A stretch of DNA of 64,000 bases, taken from the NCBI RefSeq assembly GCF_000718135.1, contig NZ_JOEM01000023.1, forward strand, positions 1-64,000, given 5' to 3'. Below the pieces are notes generated by a model, which saw only the letters and a program-made list of their open reading frames with translations, was not told the origin of the DNA and did not search any database. Shown piece after piece: positions 36,396-46,493 of the stretch. Position numbers and translations under genes: made by a program. The DNA comes from Streptomyces cyaneofuscatus (GTDB lineage: Bacteria; Actinomycetota; Actinomycetes; Streptomycetales; Streptomycetaceae). Numbering within the stretch: position 1 is the stretch's first letter; every line of letters starts with the position of its first letter.

Positions 36396-37484
36396 ATGAC
36401 GGATGATCTGCGGTCGGCCGGAGCACCAACCCTGGAGGACGTGGCGCGGGCTGCCGGTGTCTCGCGCGCCACCGTCTCCCGGGTCATCAACGGTGTGCGC
36501 AATGTCGATCCGGCGATCCAGGAGGTCGTACGGCAGGCGGTCTCCGTCACGGGCTACGCGCCGAACCGGGCGGCCCGCTCCCTGGTCACCCGGCGGGCGG
36601 ACGCCGTGGCGCTGGTGGTGTCGGGGGCGGGCGTCGAGTCGGGACCGGGCCCGGAGGGCTCCGGCTCACGGGCGGCCGGGGACGACGGCTCCTTCACCGC
36701 GCAGGTCTTCGCCGACCCGTTCTTCGGCCGGGTGGTCACCGGGGTGGTCAACTACCTGAGGCCGCGCGGGATGCATCCGGTGCTGATGTTCGCGGAGACC
36801 TCGCGGGCCCGCGACGAGGTGGTGGCGTATCTGCGGCAGGGCAGCGCGGACGGGGCGCTCATCGTCTCCACGCACGCCGAGGACCCGTTGCCCGGCCTGC
36901 TCGCGAAGGCGGGGCTCGCGGCGGTCCTCTACGCGCGCCCCGCCCGGCCCGTCCCCATCAGCTACGTCGACCTCGCCCACCAGGACGGCGCCCGGCTGGC
37001 GGCCGAGCACCTGCTGGCCAGGGACTGCCGCCGGATCGCGACGATCAGCGGCCCGCTGGACGTGCCGGCGGGCCAGGCCCGGCTGGCCGGCTTCCGGGAC
37101 ACCATGGCGCGGCACGGGCACCCGTACACCCCCATCGCGGAGGGCCAGTTCACCCAGGAGAGCGGTGAGGCGGCGATGGAGCGGCTGCTCGCGGAGCATC
37201 CGGATCTGGACGGGGTCTTCGCCGCCAACGACCTGATGGCGATGGGCGCCTGCCATGTCCTGCGGGAGCACGGCCGCCGGGTGCCCGAGGACGTGGCGGT
37301 GGTCGGCTTCGACGACAGCAGCGCCGCGCTGGCGTGCCGACCGCCGCTGACCACGGTCCGCCAGCCGGTGGAGGAGATGGCCGCCGAGATGACCCGCCTG
37401 CTCCTGGACCGGATGGCCCGCCCGGCTGCCCCCGCCACCTCGGTCATCTTCGAACCGGAGCTGGTGGTGCGGGGGTCGGCGTAG
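36396..37484 (+). CDS. LacI-family transcriptional regulator
   Basis: 362 residues. Helix-turn-helix at ~10-32 (TLEDVARAAGVSRATVSRVINGVRNV) with hinge helix YAPNRAARSLVTRRA; sugar-binding periplasmic-type domain from ~65 (VALVVSG, FADPFFGRVVTGVVNYL, HPDLDGVFAANDLMAMGA, VAVVGFDDSSAAL, LTTVRQPVEEM). An insert of ~20 Gly/Pro/Ser residues separates the first strand from the rest of that domain. Normal length. The palindrome before it suggests autoregulation, and copies before three secreted-enzyme genes suggest targets. Starting at ATG 36396 because the TATAAA element forbids a longer start. Confidence 0.93.
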   Translation: MTDDLRSAGAPTLEDVARAAGVSRATVSRVINGVRNVDPAIQEVVRQAVSVTGYAPNRAARSLVTRRADAVALVVSGAGVESGPGPEGSGSRAAGDDGSFTAQVFADPFFGRVVTGVVNYLRPRGMHPVLMFAETSRARDEVVAYLRQGSADGALIVSTHAEDPLPGLLAKAGLAAVLYARPARPVPISYVDLAHQDGARLAAEHLLARDCRRIATISGPLDVPAGQARLAGFRDTMARHGHPYTPIAEGQFTQESGEAAMERLLAEHPDLDGVFAANDLMAMGACHVLREHGRRVPEDVAVVGFDDSSAALACRPPLTTVRQPVEEMAAEMTRLLLDRMARPAAPATSVIFEPELVVRGSA

Positions 37485-37506
37485 CGGCTTCGCCCGCTCC
37501 CCGTCG

Positions 37507-38853
37507 TCAACCCGTCGTCGTACGGCTCCGGTTGCGCACGGTCTCCGTCGCCGTGCGCGGTGGTGTGCCGGTGCCGTCCGGCCGGGCGCCGGGGGCCGGG
37601 CGGCTGCCGCCGCGGGTCAGGAAGTCGGCCAGCGGGAGCGTGGCGGCGCCGACGGTGACCGCGTCCGGGCCGAGCCGGCCCATCTCGATGGTGGTGCGGG
37701 CCGCCGCGTGGCGCAGGGCGTACTCGTTCGCGTACCGGCGGATGTCGGGGAGCAGGTGGGGGCCCAGGAGCAGACCCGCCCAGCCGCCGAGCAGGATGCG
37801 TTCGGGCAGGAAGAGGTTGACCAGGTCCGCGAGGGCCGCGCCCAGGCATTCGGCGGTCTCGTCGAGGAGGGAGAGGGCGACCTGGTCCGGGGCGGGCCCG
37901 CCCGGCGGGGGGTAGGCGGCGGCGAGGAGTGCGGCGAGGGCCGTCTCGTCGTCGGCGTCCTCCGGGAGCGGGCCGCCCGCCTCGCGCCAGCGCTCGCGCA
38001 GCGCCTCCGCGCCGGCGTACGCCTCCAGGCAGCCGATGGAGCCGCAGCGGCACCGGCGGCCGCGCAGCTGGATGGTGGTGTGGCCCCATTCGAGGGCGAG
38101 GCTCGTGCGATCCTCGGCGAGGATGTCGCCGTGGTCGACGCAGGCGCCCACCCCGGAGCCGATGAGCGCGATGGCGGCGGCGCCCGCGCCCCGCCCGCCG
38201 CCGAACCACATCTCGGCCCGGCCGAGCGTCTTGGCGCCGTTGTCGATGAAGAGGGGCACCTCGGGCGGTACGTCGACGGCCTCGCGGAGCAGTTGCTCGA
38301 AGGGGACCGCCTGCCAGCCGATGGTCTGGCCGTGGACGACGGCGGTGCGCCTGCCGTCGGGGCCTTCCGGGCCTTCGCGTTCGATGATGCCGGGGACCCC
38401 GACGCCGATGCCGAGCAGCCGGTGCGGGTCGGCTCCCGCGTCGCGCAGGACGTCGGCGACGCCCGTACGGACATGGGCGACGATGCGCTCGACGTCGTAC
38501 CCGTGCTGGGCCAGCAGCCTTTCGGTGCGGGCCAGTTCGGTGAGGGAGAGGTCGAAGAGCTCGACGCGCACCCGGGTCTCCCCGATGTCGATGCCGACCA
38601 GCAGCCCGCCGTCCGGGGCGACCTTCAGCAGCGTACGGGGGCGACCGCCGTCGGAGTCGACGATGCCGGCCTCCTGGAGCAGGCCCTCGGCGGCCAGTTC
38701 GGCGACGACGTTGCTGATGGAGCCCGAACTCAGCCCGGTGGCCGGTCCGAGCTCCTGGCGGCTCAGCGGACCGTCGAAATACAACCGTTGCAATACCCTC
38801 GCCCGGTTGCCCCGCCGCAGGTCACGCACGGTTCGTCTGTTGCGCTCGGCCAT
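37507..38853 (-). CDS. ROK-family transcriptional repressor
   Basis: 448 residues. Winged helix at ~10-70 (ARVLQRLYFDGPLSRQELGPATGLSSGSISNVVAELAAEGLL), then the ROK sugar-kinase-like domain: LLVGIDIGETRVRVELFDL (phosphate loop), IGVGVPGIIE, and the zinc site WGHTTIQLRGRRCRCGSIGCLEAY (CxCGxxGCxE form). A Ser/Arg/Thr tail of ~40 residues extends past the family end. Start follows AAGGAG. It is divergent from the sugar ABC operon across a 142-base gap holding a CTTAA...TTAAG inverted repeat, so it most likely controls that operon. Confidence 0.9.
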   Translation of the reverse strand: MAERNRRTVRDLRRGNRARVLQRLYFDGPLSRQELGPATGLSSGSISNVVAELAAEGLLQEAGIVDSDGGRPRTLLKVAPDGGLLVGIDIGETRVRVELFDLSLTELARTERLLAQHGYDVERIVAHVRTGVADVLRDAGADPHRLLGIGVGVPGIIEREGPEGPDGRRTAVVHGQTIGWQAVPFEQLLREAVDVPPEVPLFIDNGAKTLGRAEMWFGGGRGAGAAAIALIGSGVGACVDHGDILAEDRTSLALEWGHTTIQLRGRRCRCGSIGCLEAYAGAEALRERWREAGGPLPEDADDETALAALLAAAYPPPGGPAPDQVALSLLDETAECLGAALADLVNLFLPERILLGGWAGLLLGPHLLPDIRRYANEYALRHAAARTTIEMGRLGPDAVTVGAATLPLADFLTRGGSRPAPGARPDGTGTPPRTATETVRNRSRTTTG

Positions 38854-38893
38854 GGTGCTCCTTCCCGTCCAGGAACATACCTGGTCCCAGACC

Positions 38894-38938
38894 TTGACGC
38901 GAACTTCTCTCACCTCTTAAATCACGGCATAAATTAAG
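38894..38938 (+). promoter_or_regulatory. Promoter and probable ROK operator of the sugar ABC operon
   Basis: TTGACG (38894-38899), 17-base spacer, TTAAAT (38917-38922). The inverted repeat CTTAA (38916-38920) ... TTAAG (38934-38938) covers the -10 and the start point. The AT-rich patch is unusual here and fits ROK-type sites. A short hairpin (CGTTCGG/CCGAACG, 38949-38966) follows in the leader. Confidence 0.6.
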
Positions 38939-38995
38939 TCATGGAGGCCGTTCGGTCCGCCGAACGCAGCCATCCCCGGAAAGGGGCCACCTCAC

Positions 38996-40297
38996 ATGCG
39001 TCACCTCAGAGCCGCAAGCGCCATCACCCTCGCGATCGCCATCACCGTCGCCGCCACCGGCTGCGGCGGCGGAACGGGCGACACGGGGAGCAACGAGTCC
39101 CCGAAGACCCTCACGTACTGGGCGTCCAACCAGGGCCCGAGCATCGAGGCCGACAAGGAGATCCTCACTCCCGAGCTGAAGAAGTTCGAGAAGGAGACCG
39201 GGATCAAGGTGAAGCTGGAGGTCGTGCCGTGGGCCGACCTGCTGAACCGGATCCTCGCCGCCACCGCGTCCGGTCAGGGACCGGACGTGCTGAACATCGG
39301 CAACACCTGGTCGGCCTCGCTCCAGGCGACCGGCGCGCTCCTGCCGTGGGACGAGAAGAACTTCGAGGCGATCGGCGGCCGGGACCGCTTCGTCGACTCG
39401 GCGGTCGCCTCGGCCGGCAAGGAGGGCGAGCCGCCCGCCGCCGTCCCGCTGTACTCGCTGGCGTACGCCCTCTACTACAACAAGAAGATGTTCGCCGAGG
39501 CGGGCGTCGACGGCCCTCCGGCCACCTGGGACGACCTCGTCGCGACGGGTAAGAAGATATCCAAGGGCGGCAAGTGGGGGCTGGGCGCCGAGGGCGGCAA
39601 CCTCTCCAACAACATCCACCAGACCTTCGTCCTGGGCCAGCAGCACGGCGCCGACTTCTTCGACAAGGACGGCAAGGCGACCTTCACCTCGGACGGTGCC
39701 GTCGCCGCCGTGAAGCAGTACATCGACTTCATGGCCAAGGACAAGATCATCGCTCCGGGCAACGCGGAGTACGCCCAGAACCAGTCGCTCACCGACTTCG
39801 CCAAGGGCAAGACCGCGATGGTGCTGTGGCAGGCGGCCGCCTCCACCTTCGCCGCCCAGGGCATGAAGCCCGAGGACTGGGGCGCGGCCCCGGTGCCGGT
39901 CCCCTCGGGCACGGGCAAGCAGGTCAACTCCATGGTCGCCGGCATCAACATCGCGGTGTTCAAGAACACCAAGAACATCGACGGCGCCAAGAAGTTCGTG
40001 AAGTTCATGACCAGCGACGAGGAGCAGAAGCACCTCAACAAGACCTACGGGTCGATCCCGCCGGTCAAGGAGGCCCAGGCCGACGCGGCCTTCGGCGCCC
40101 CCGACCTCAAGGTCCTGCGCGACACCCTCTCCACCAGCGCCGCCCCGCTCCCCCAGGTCCCGAACGAGTCGCAGTTCGAGACGGCCGTGGGCACCGCGGT
40201 CAAGGAGCTGTGGGCGGACGCCGCCGCCGGACGTCCGGTGACGGAGGCGTCCGTCAAGGCACGCCTCGAAAAGGCCCAGCAGTCGATGCAGCAGTGA
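38996..40297 (+). CDS. Sugar ABC transporter substrate-binding lipoprotein
   Basis: 433 residues. Lipoprotein signal with lipobox AATGC at ~19-23, Gly-rich linker, then a family-1 solute-binding fold: KTLTYWASNQGPS, FEKETGIKVKLEVVPWADLLNRI, GQGPDVLNIGNTWSASLQATG, PLYSLAYALYYNKKMFAEAGVDGPPATWDDLV, and GKTAMVLWQAAAS. First gene of the uptake operon (binding protein-permease-permease-GH1). The GH1 partner and ROK regulator suggest a beta-glucoside or related oligosaccharide. No ATPase gene is in the operon, as usual in Streptomyces, where a shared MsiK-type ATPase serves many importers. Confidence 0.93.
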   Translation: MRHLRAASAITLAIAITVAATGCGGGTGDTGSNESPKTLTYWASNQGPSIEADKEILTPELKKFEKETGIKVKLEVVPWADLLNRILAATASGQGPDVLNIGNTWSASLQATGALLPWDEKNFEAIGGRDRFVDSAVASAGKEGEPPAAVPLYSLAYALYYNKKMFAEAGVDGPPATWDDLVATGKKISKGGKWGLGAEGGNLSNNIHQTFVLGQQHGADFFDKDGKATFTSDGAVAAVKQYIDFMAKDKIIAPGNAEYAQNQSLTDFAKGKTAMVLWQAAASTFAAQGMKPEDWGAAPVPVPSGTGKQVNSMVAGINIAVFKNTKNIDGAKKFVKFMTSDEEQKHLNKTYGSIPPVKEAQADAAFGAPDLKVLRDTLSTSAAPLPQVPNESQFETAVGTAVKELWADAAAGRPVTEASVKARLEKAQQSMQQ

Positions 40298-40308
40298 GGC
40301 CCTGATCC

Positions 40309-41319
40309 ATGACCGCCACCGTCACCAACCCCGAGGTCGACAAGTCGGCCACCGGGGGTACGAGCCGGGGCACCGGGGGTGCGCGCAGGAGACTGCCGCG
40401 CATCCCCGACCGGATCCGCCAAGGCGGACTGCCCTATCTCCTGCTCCTGCCCGCCGTGCTGCTGGAACTCCTCATCCACATCGTTCCGATGGTCATCGGG
40501 ATCGTGATGAGCTTCCGTCAGCTCACACAGTTCTTCATCAACAACTGGGGTGCGGCGCCCTGGATCGGCCTCGACAACTACAGGATCGCCGTCGACTTCG
40601 ACGCGCCGATCGGTGAGGCCCTGCTCCACTCGTTCTTCGTGACCTGCGTCTTCACGTTCTTCTCGGTCGGGTTGGCCTGGCTGCTGGGGACGGCGGCGGC
40701 GATCCTGCTCCAGGAGAGCTTCCGGGGCCGGGGCATCCTGCGGGCGATCTTCCTGGTCCCGTACGCCCTGCCGGTCTACGCCGCCGTCATCACCTGGGCG
40801 TTCATGTTCCAGCGGGACAACGGCCTGATCAACCACGTGCTGCACGACCAGCTCGGGATCACCGATGAGCCCTCCTTCTGGCTGATCGGCGACAACAGCA
40901 TCTACACGCTGATCATCGTGTCGGTGTGGAAGGGCTGGCCGTTCGCCTTCCTCATGCTGATGGCGGGCCTGCAGAACATCCCGCGTGAGCTGTACGAGGC
41001 CGCCTCGATCGACGGCGCCGGCATCTGGCAGCAGATCCGCAAGATCACCCTGCCGTCGCTGCGCCCGGTCAACCAGGTGCTGGTCCTCGTGCTCTTCCTC
41101 TGGACGTTCAACGACTTCAACACGCCGTACGTCCTGTTCGGGAAGTCGGCGCCGGAGAGCGCGGACCTCATCTCGATCCACATCTACCAGTCCTCGTTCG
41201 TCACCTGGAACTTCGGCACCGGCTCGGCGATGTCCGTCCTGCTGCTGCTCTTCCTGCTGCTCGTGACGGCCGTCTACCTGATCCTCACCTCGCGCGGAAG
41301 GAAGGGCGCCGATGTCTAG
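40309..41319 (+). CDS. Sugar ABC transporter permease (MalF-type)
   Basis: 336 residues, six membrane helices after a ~45-residue basic, Gly/Arg-rich N terminus. The ATPase-contact EAA loop is ELYEAASIDGAGIWQQIRKITLPSLRP. Eleven bases separate it from the binding-protein gene, and its end overlaps the next permease by eight bases. Confidence 0.93.
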   Translation: MTATVTNPEVDKSATGGTSRGTGGARRRLPRIPDRIRQGGLPYLLLLPAVLLELLIHIVPMVIGIVMSFRQLTQFFINNWGAAPWIGLDNYRIAVDFDAPIGEALLHSFFVTCVFTFFSVGLAWLLGTAAAILLQESFRGRGILRAIFLVPYALPVYAAVITWAFMFQRDNGLINHVLHDQLGITDEPSFWLIGDNSIYTLIIVSVWKGWPFAFLMLMAGLQNIPRELYEAASIDGAGIWQQIRKITLPSLRPVNQVLVLVLFLWTFNDFNTPYVLFGKSAPESADLISIHIYQSSFVTWNFGTGSAMSVLLLLFLLLVTAVYLILTSRGRKGADV

Positions 41320-42205
41320 CCTCACGCGGACTCCGGGCGCCTCCCGGTCCCGGCGGCGCTCCCCCATGGCGGCGCCGCAGTCCTTCCTGTGGACCCGCCG
41401 GATCGTCCTCACACTGCTGGCCGGCTTCGTCCTGCTGCCCGTCTACGTGATGGTCAGCAGCTCGCTGAAGCCGCTCCAGGACGTGTCGGGGAAGTTCCAG
41501 TGGATCCCCTCCACGCTGACGGTCCAGCCGTACTTCGACATCTGGGAGACCGTTCCGCTCGCGAAGTATTTCGTCAACTCGCTGATCGTGGCGGGTTCGG
41601 CGACGGTGCTGTCGGTGACGATCGCGGTGTTCTCCGCCTATGCGGTGAGCCGCTACAAGTTCCGGGGCAAGCGGGTCTTCACCGTCACGGTGCTCTCCAC
41701 ACAGATGTTCCCGGGCATCCTCTTCCTGCTGCCGCTATTCCTCATCTTCGTCAACATCGGCAGCTCCACCGGCGTCGCCCTCTACGGTTCACGCGGCGGC
41801 CTGATACTCACCTATCTGACGTTCTCGCTGCCGTTCTCCATATGGATGCTGATCGGGTACTTCGACTCCATCCCGAAGGATCTCGACGAGGCCGCCCTGG
41901 TGGACGGCTGCGGACCGGTCGGCGCCCTCTTCCGGGTCGTCGTGCCGGCCGCCGTGCCGGGCATCGTCGCCGTCTCCGTCTACTCGTTCATGACGGCCTG
42001 GGGCGAAGTCCTCTTCGCCTCCGTGATGACGAACGACGCGACCCGCACCCTCTCCGTCGGCCTCCAGGGGTACGCGACGCAGAACGACGTGTACTGGAAC
42101 CAGGTCATGGCCGCCTCGCTCGTGGTGAGCGTGCCGATCGTCGCCGGGTTCCTCCTCCTCCAGCGCTACCTGGTCGCCGGACTCACCGCGGGAGCCGTCA
42201 AGTGA
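41312..42205 (+). CDS. Sugar ABC transporter permease (MalG-type)
   Basis: 297 residues, six membrane helices; EAA loop [28 protein letters not shown]. The second inner-membrane subunit. It overlaps the first permease at its start and its stop overlaps the GTG of the beta-glucosidase gene, so all four genes are coupled. Confidence 0.93.
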   Translation: MSSLTRTPGASRSRRRSPMAAPQSFLWTRRIVLTLLAGFVLLPVYVMVSSSLKPLQDVSGKFQWIPSTLTVQPYFDIWETVPLAKYFVNSLIVAGSATVLSVTIAVFSAYAVSRYKFRGKRVFTVTVLSTQMFPGILFLLPLFLIFVNIGSSTGVALYGSRGGLILTYLTFSLPFSIWMLIGYFDSIPKDLDEAALVDGCGPVGALFRVVVPAAVPGIVAVSVYSFMTAWGEVLFASVMTNDATRTLSVGLQGYATQNDVYWNQVMAASLVVSVPIVAGFLLLQRYLVAGLTAGAVK

Positions 42206-43584
42206 CCTCCGCAGAAAGGCAGCACGTGACCGACCTCAACGCCTTCCCGGCCGACTTCACCTGGGGCGTCGCCACCGCCTCGTACCAGATCGAGGGAGCC
42301 GTGGCCGAGGACGGCCGCTCCCCCTCCATCTGGGACACGTTCTCGCACACCCCCGGCAAGATAGACGGCGGGGACACGGGTGACATCGCCTGTGACCACT
42401 ACCACCGGGCCCCCGAGGACATCGGCCTGATCAAGCAGGTCGGCGCGGACGCCTACCGGTTCTCGATCGCCTGGCCGCGGGTCGTGCCGGGTGGCGACGG
42501 ACCCGTCAACAAGGCGGGCCTGGACTTCTACGACCGGCTGGTGGACGGGCTCCTGGAGGCCGGGGTCACCCCGTTCGCCACGCTCTACCACTGGGACCTG
42601 CCGCAGGTGCTCCAGGACCGGGGCGGCTGGACCGTGCGGGAGACCTCCGAGCACTTCGCCGCGTACGCCTCCCACGTCGTCGAGCGGATCGGCGACCGGG
42701 TCAAGGACTGGGCGACGCTCAACGAGCCGCTCTGCTCGGCGTGGATCGGGCACCTGGAGGGCCGGATGGCCCCGGGCCTCACCGACCTCACGGCCGCCGT
42801 ACGGGCCTCGTACCACCTGCACCTGGGCCACGGCCTGGCCGTGCAGGCGATCCGCGCCGCCGCCTCGGACGCCCGGGTCGGCATCGTGAACAACCTCAGC
42901 CCGATCGTGCCGGCGAGCACGAGCGAGGCCGACCTGGCCGCGGCCCGCCGCGCGGACGGACACATCAACCGCTGGTGGCTGGACCCGGTCCTCGGGCGCG
43001 GCTACCCGCAGGACATGGTCGAGACGTACGGCGTCGAACTCCCGGTGCGACCGGGCGACCTGGAGACCATCGCGGCACCGCTGGACTGGCTGGGGCTCAA
43101 TTACTACTTCCGCCAGATCGTCACCGCCGATCCGTCCGGCCCGGCGCCGGGGTTCACCCAGGTCCCGGTGGCCGACGCACGCCACACCTACATGGACTGG
43201 GAGGTGTACGCGGACGGGCTGGAGCAGTTGCTGCTGCGTTTGACCGAGGAGTACGGCGTGCAGCGCATCTACGTCACCGAGAACGGTTCGGCCTACCAGG
43301 ACACCGTCGCGGCGGACGGCTCGGTCCACGACCCGGAGCGCGTGGCGTACCTGGAGGAGCACCTCGCCGCCTGCGCCCGCGCGGTCGCCAAGGGCGCGCC
43401 GCTGGCCGGGTACTTCGCCTGGTCGCTGCTGGACAACTTCGAGTGGGCGTACGGCTACGACAAGCGGTTCGGCCTGGTGCACGTGGACTACGCGACCCAG
43501 CGCCGTACGGTCAAGAGCAGCGGCCGCCGGTACGCGGAGCTGATCCGGGAACACGCGGGGCGCCGCGCGGGGCTGCTCGCCTGA
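42202..43584 (+). CDS. GH1 beta-glucosidase
   Basis: 460 residues from GTG 42202 (GGAG seven bases before, coupled to the permease stop); GTG 42226 behind AAAGG is also possible. Glycoside hydrolase family 1: [15 protein letters not shown] at the start, acid/base Glu in [10 protein letters not shown], nucleophile Glu in [10 protein letters not shown], and the sugar-contact [12 protein letters not shown] near the end. No signal peptide, so it acts in the cytoplasm on the imported glycoside, releasing glucose or a similar sugar. Confidence 0.93.
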   Translation: MTSAERQHVTDLNAFPADFTWGVATASYQIEGAVAEDGRSPSIWDTFSHTPGKIDGGDTGDIACDHYHRAPEDIGLIKQVGADAYRFSIAWPRVVPGGDGPVNKAGLDFYDRLVDGLLEAGVTPFATLYHWDLPQVLQDRGGWTVRETSEHFAAYASHVVERIGDRVKDWATLNEPLCSAWIGHLEGRMAPGLTDLTAAVRASYHLHLGHGLAVQAIRAAASDARVGIVNNLSPIVPASTSEADLAAARRADGHINRWWLDPVLGRGYPQDMVETYGVELPVRPGDLETIAAPLDWLGLNYYFRQIVTADPSGPAPGFTQVPVADARHTYMDWEVYADGLEQLLLRLTEEYGVQRIYVTENGSAYQDTVAADGSVHDPERVAYLEEHLAACARAVAKGAPLAGYFAWSLLDNFEWAYGYDKRFGLVHVDYATQRRTVKSSGRRYAELIREHAGRRAGLLA

Positions 43585-43606
43585 GCTTCTCTTCGTTGCC
43601 TACGGG

Positions 43607-43642
43607 CTCCCGGCCGTGGTGGTACGCCGCCACGGCCGGGAG
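43607..43642. terminator. Bidirectional terminator after the GH1 gene
   Basis: A 16-base stem with one mismatch (CTCCCGGCCGTGG... and its complement) around a TACG-type loop, followed by TTGTTTCA. It lies between the convergent GH1 and hydrolase genes. Confidence 0.8.
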
Positions 43643-43647
43643 TTGTT

Positions 43648-44505
43648 TCACGTGGCGAGGAGGACCTCCCGCAGGCGGGCTGCGAACGCCCGGGGGGCCT
43701 CGGTGAGGCCGATGTGCCCGCCGGGGAACTCCGCCACCCCGGCGCCCACGCGCCGGGCCAGCCCTTCGGCCGCGACGGCGGGCAGGAGGGCGCGGGAGTC
43801 CCGGCCTACGCCGACGACCAGGCGCGCGGCGGCGGTCTTGAGCACCACGAGGTCGGGGACGTAACCGCTGAAGGGGCAGAGCACGTGCTCCAGGAAGACG
43901 GGCAGGTTGGCGTGCATCCGGCGGAAGGTGGCGGCCTGTTCCGGGGTGGGGGTGGGGGCCTGGTCCTCCGGGCCCGATGAGGCCCCCTCCTCCGGCGCGA
44001 GCCCCGCCGCCATCGTGGCCATCGCCGCCGCCACCCCGTCCCGCCGGAAGGCCTCCCGTACGGCCGCGAAGAGCACGCGTCCCGCCTCCGGGTCGGGCAG
44101 CAGCGCGACCACGGGCGGTTCGTGGGCGACGACCCGGCTCAGCCGGGCGGGGTGGCGGGCCAGGGCGGCCAGCGCGACGACGGCGCTCGAACTGGAGCCG
44201 AAGAGCGCGGCCGGAGCTCCGTCCGGTGACAGCAGGTCGATCAGCCGGACGATGTCATCGGCGTGCGTCGCGGGCGACTGGTCCGTCACCGGCCCGTCCA
44301 GCGCGCTGCGCGAGTAGCCCCGCGGGTCGAAAGTGGCCACCGTCCAGCGGTCCGCCAGATCCGCCGCGATCGCGTCGTAGATCCCCGCGTCGGCGCTTCC
44401 GCCGGGCATCATCACCAGCAACGGCCCCTCGCCGCGCACCTCGTGGTGGAGGGTGGCGCCGTCCACCGTGAGCAGGCCCGTACGTACGGCCGTCCTGTCG
44501 GTCAT
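43648..44505 (-). CDS. Alpha/beta hydrolase
   Basis: 285 residues from ATG 44505, six bases after GGAGA. Alpha/beta fold with oxyanion MMPGGSADAG, nucleophile elbow LFGSSSSAVVALA (GxSxx in the form GSSSS), acid Asp around VVGVGRDSRALLP, and His in FPGGHIGLTEAP. Family members are hydrolases of small esters, lactones or similar substrates; no substrate can be named. No signal peptide. Confidence 0.85.
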   Translation of the reverse strand: MTDRTAVRTGLLTVDGATLHHEVRGEGPLLVMMPGGSADAGIYDAIAADLADRWTVATFDPRGYSRSALDGPVTDQSPATHADDIVRLIDLLSPDGAPAALFGSSSSAVVALAALARHPARLSRVVAHEPPVVALLPDPEAGRVLFAAVREAFRRDGVAAAMATMAAGLAPEEGASSGPEDQAPTPTPEQAATFRRMHANLPVFLEHVLCPFSGYVPDLVVLKTAAARLVVGVGRDSRALLPAVAAEGLARRVGAGVAEFPGGHIGLTEAPRAFAARLREVLLAT

Positions 44506-44573
44506 CGTCTTCTCCGTCCGGCGGAAGGCAGTGATCTTGTCGTAGCCGGAAGAGGTCACCGTACAAAGGGGAA

Positions 44574-44611
44574 GGCCGTGGCGGCCACGGATTTCCGTGG
44601 CCGCCACGGCC
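44574..44611 (-). terminator. Terminator of the secreted glycosidase gene
   Basis: Perfect 17-base stem (44574-44590 with 44595-44611) and an ATTT loop, 63 bases past the stop of the minus-strand gene at 44674. On that strand TTCCCCTTT follows. Confidence 0.8.
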
Positions 44612-44673
44612 TGTCCCACCGCACCGGCAGCGGGGAGAAACGGTGCGGCAGGTCGTCGTGGAGTCCGGCGGGA

Positions 44674-46440
44674 TCAGCTGCGGTAGACGCCGAACTCGTA
44701 GAGCGAGTTGCCCCACGGGGTGCCGCGCTCCGAGGTGGTCACACGGACGTAGCGGCCGTTCCCGGCGACGTCGATGTCGTCGATGCCGCCGTTGCCCGCG
44801 GTCTCGGTGTGGACGGTGGTCCAGTCGTCGCCGTTGTCCGATGTCTGGACGGTGTAGCCCTTGGCGTAGGCGGCCTCCCAGGCCAGCTGGACGTGGTCGA
44901 AGGAGGTGGTGGAGCCCAGGTCGACCTGGATCCACTGCTGGTCGGCCCACTCACTGGCCCAGCGGGTGTCGAAGGACCCGTCGACGGCGTTGGCCGCCGG
45001 GCAGGGGCAGCCGGTGCTGTCCGCCTGGAAGGTCGAGGCCGTGGCGGTCCTGCCGAGCGCCAGGTTGTCCCCGTCGACCTGCGGCGGCACCACCTTGAAG
45101 GACGTGGTCTCGATGCCGACGTTGCCATGGCCGTCAGTGGACTTTAGGTAGACCTTCCAGACGCCGAGCCGGTCCGGGGCGGTCACGTCGAAGGTGCCGT
45201 CGCCGCGGTCGGTGAACTCCGCCTCCGTCAAGCTGCCGTTGTCGTCGACGTACTTGGAACTGAACAGCACCTGGTGGCTGAGGGCGTCGCCGTCCGGATC
45301 GGTGACGGAGGCGCTCACCCGGAAGGTCCGCCCGGCCGGCACGGCGGAGGCGTTGTCGACGGTGAACCCGCTGATGACGGGCGGGGTGTTGTCACCGGAG
45401 GTGGAGGCACCGTACGCCTCCTTCACCGCGTAGTACGAGAGCCGCTTCTGGCCGGCGGGGAGCAGGTTGAACCAGACGCCCCCGAAGTCGTACTCGGTGC
45501 CGTAATGGAAGAGCGTCGCCCCGAGCGAGACGCCCGGGTGGTCCTGGACGCAGTCCCAGGCGCTCTTGTACCCCGCCGCCTTCTCCACGTCGGTGGGCTC
45601 CTCCGGTACGCCGTTGGCGTCGTCCGGCACCTCCCACTCGCCGACCGGGCCGCCCTCGGTGACGATGTAGGGCTTGTCGTACCCGCCCTGCTCCCAGGTG
45701 GAGCGGATGTCGCAGACGGCGTCGTAGGAGTTCACGGCGTAGAGGTCGAGGTCGGGCGCGTTCTTCTTGTAGTACGGCCAGGCCCCGGTCCAGGCGTCGG
45801 TGGAGGTGACCGGGTGGTTCGGGTCGACGTCGTGGATCTTCCTGGCGATCTCGTTGACGAAGGAGGTGTACGCGTCGCGCTGCTGCTCCAGGGCCTCGCC
45901 GCTGTAGCAGTTCTGCAGGCCGAGCACCGACTCGTTGCCGACGTTCCACATGAGGACGCCCTCATGGTCCTTGTAGGTCTCCACCCACTTCGGGAACTCG
46001 GCGAGCATGTCGTTCTTGTACGCGGTGTCCGTCAGGTAGTTCACACAGCCGCCGCTGCCGGGGCCGCCGCCGGGCTGGAGCCAGAAGCCGGCGATCACCT
46101 TGATGCCGTTGGCCGCCGCGGTGTCCAGGAGGGGTTTCGTGGTGGCGTCGGTGCCCCAGGTGCGGATCGTGTTGACACCCATCGACTTCACATCGGGCAT
46201 GTACCGCTCGGCGTCCGCGACGGACGGGCCCCAGGTCAGGCCCTTCACGGTGTACGGCGAACCGTCCACGGTCAGCTGCCAGTCGCCCTGCGAGCCGGTC
46301 ACTTCGACCACGCTGCCCGCCGCGTGGGCGGCGGGCGCCGGAAGGGCGGCCACGGCCCCGGCCAGGAGAGCGGCTGCGGCGAGGCGTGCGGTGGCCCGGC
46401 GCCGTGCGCGGGGTGACCGTCGGAGAGGGGGGAGGTTCAT
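44674..46440 (-). CDS. Secreted TIM-barrel glycosidase with discoidin (F5/8 C) domain
   Basis: 588 residues. Signal peptide to about AHA (residue ~40); a (beta/alpha)8 domain ~45-340 with NTIRTWGTD, the acid/base in MWNVGNES and the nucleophile in IVTEGGPVGEW, resembling GH2/GH5-type barrels; an Ig-like module ~350-450 (PPVISGFTVDNASAVPAG... DPDGDALSHQV); and a C-terminal F5/8 discoidin carbohydrate-binding module (NLALGRTATASTFQ ... ASEWADQQWIQVDLG). It probably attacks a plant or fungal polysaccharide; substrate not assignable. Operator GGGAGAGCGCTCTCCC lies 54 bases before the ATG. Confidence 0.87.
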   Translation of the reverse strand: MNLPPLRRSPRARRRATARLAAAALLAGAVAALPAPAAHAAGSVVEVTGSQGDWQLTVDGSPYTVKGLTWGPSVADAERYMPDVKSMGVNTIRTWGTDATTKPLLDTAAANGIKVIAGFWLQPGGGPGSGGCVNYLTDTAYKNDMLAEFPKWVETYKDHEGVLMWNVGNESVLGLQNCYSGEALEQQRDAYTSFVNEIARKIHDVDPNHPVTSTDAWTGAWPYYKKNAPDLDLYAVNSYDAVCDIRSTWEQGGYDKPYIVTEGGPVGEWEVPDDANGVPEEPTDVEKAAGYKSAWDCVQDHPGVSLGATLFHYGTEYDFGGVWFNLLPAGQKRLSYYAVKEAYGASTSGDNTPPVISGFTVDNASAVPAGRTFRVSASVTDPDGDALSHQVLFSSKYVDDNGSLTEAEFTDRGDGTFDVTAPDRLGVWKVYLKSTDGHGNVGIETTSFKVVPPQVDGDNLALGRTATASTFQADSTGCPCPAANAVDGSFDTRWASEWADQQWIQVDLGSTTSFDHVQLAWEAAYAKGYTVQTSDNGDDWTTVHTETAGNGGIDDIDVAGNGRYVRVTTSERGTPWGNSLYEFGVYRS

Positions 46441-46493
46441 GGGGGGAGTGCTCCTCAGTGGGGAAGGGGCCGGGGGGAAGGGGCCCGGGGGAA

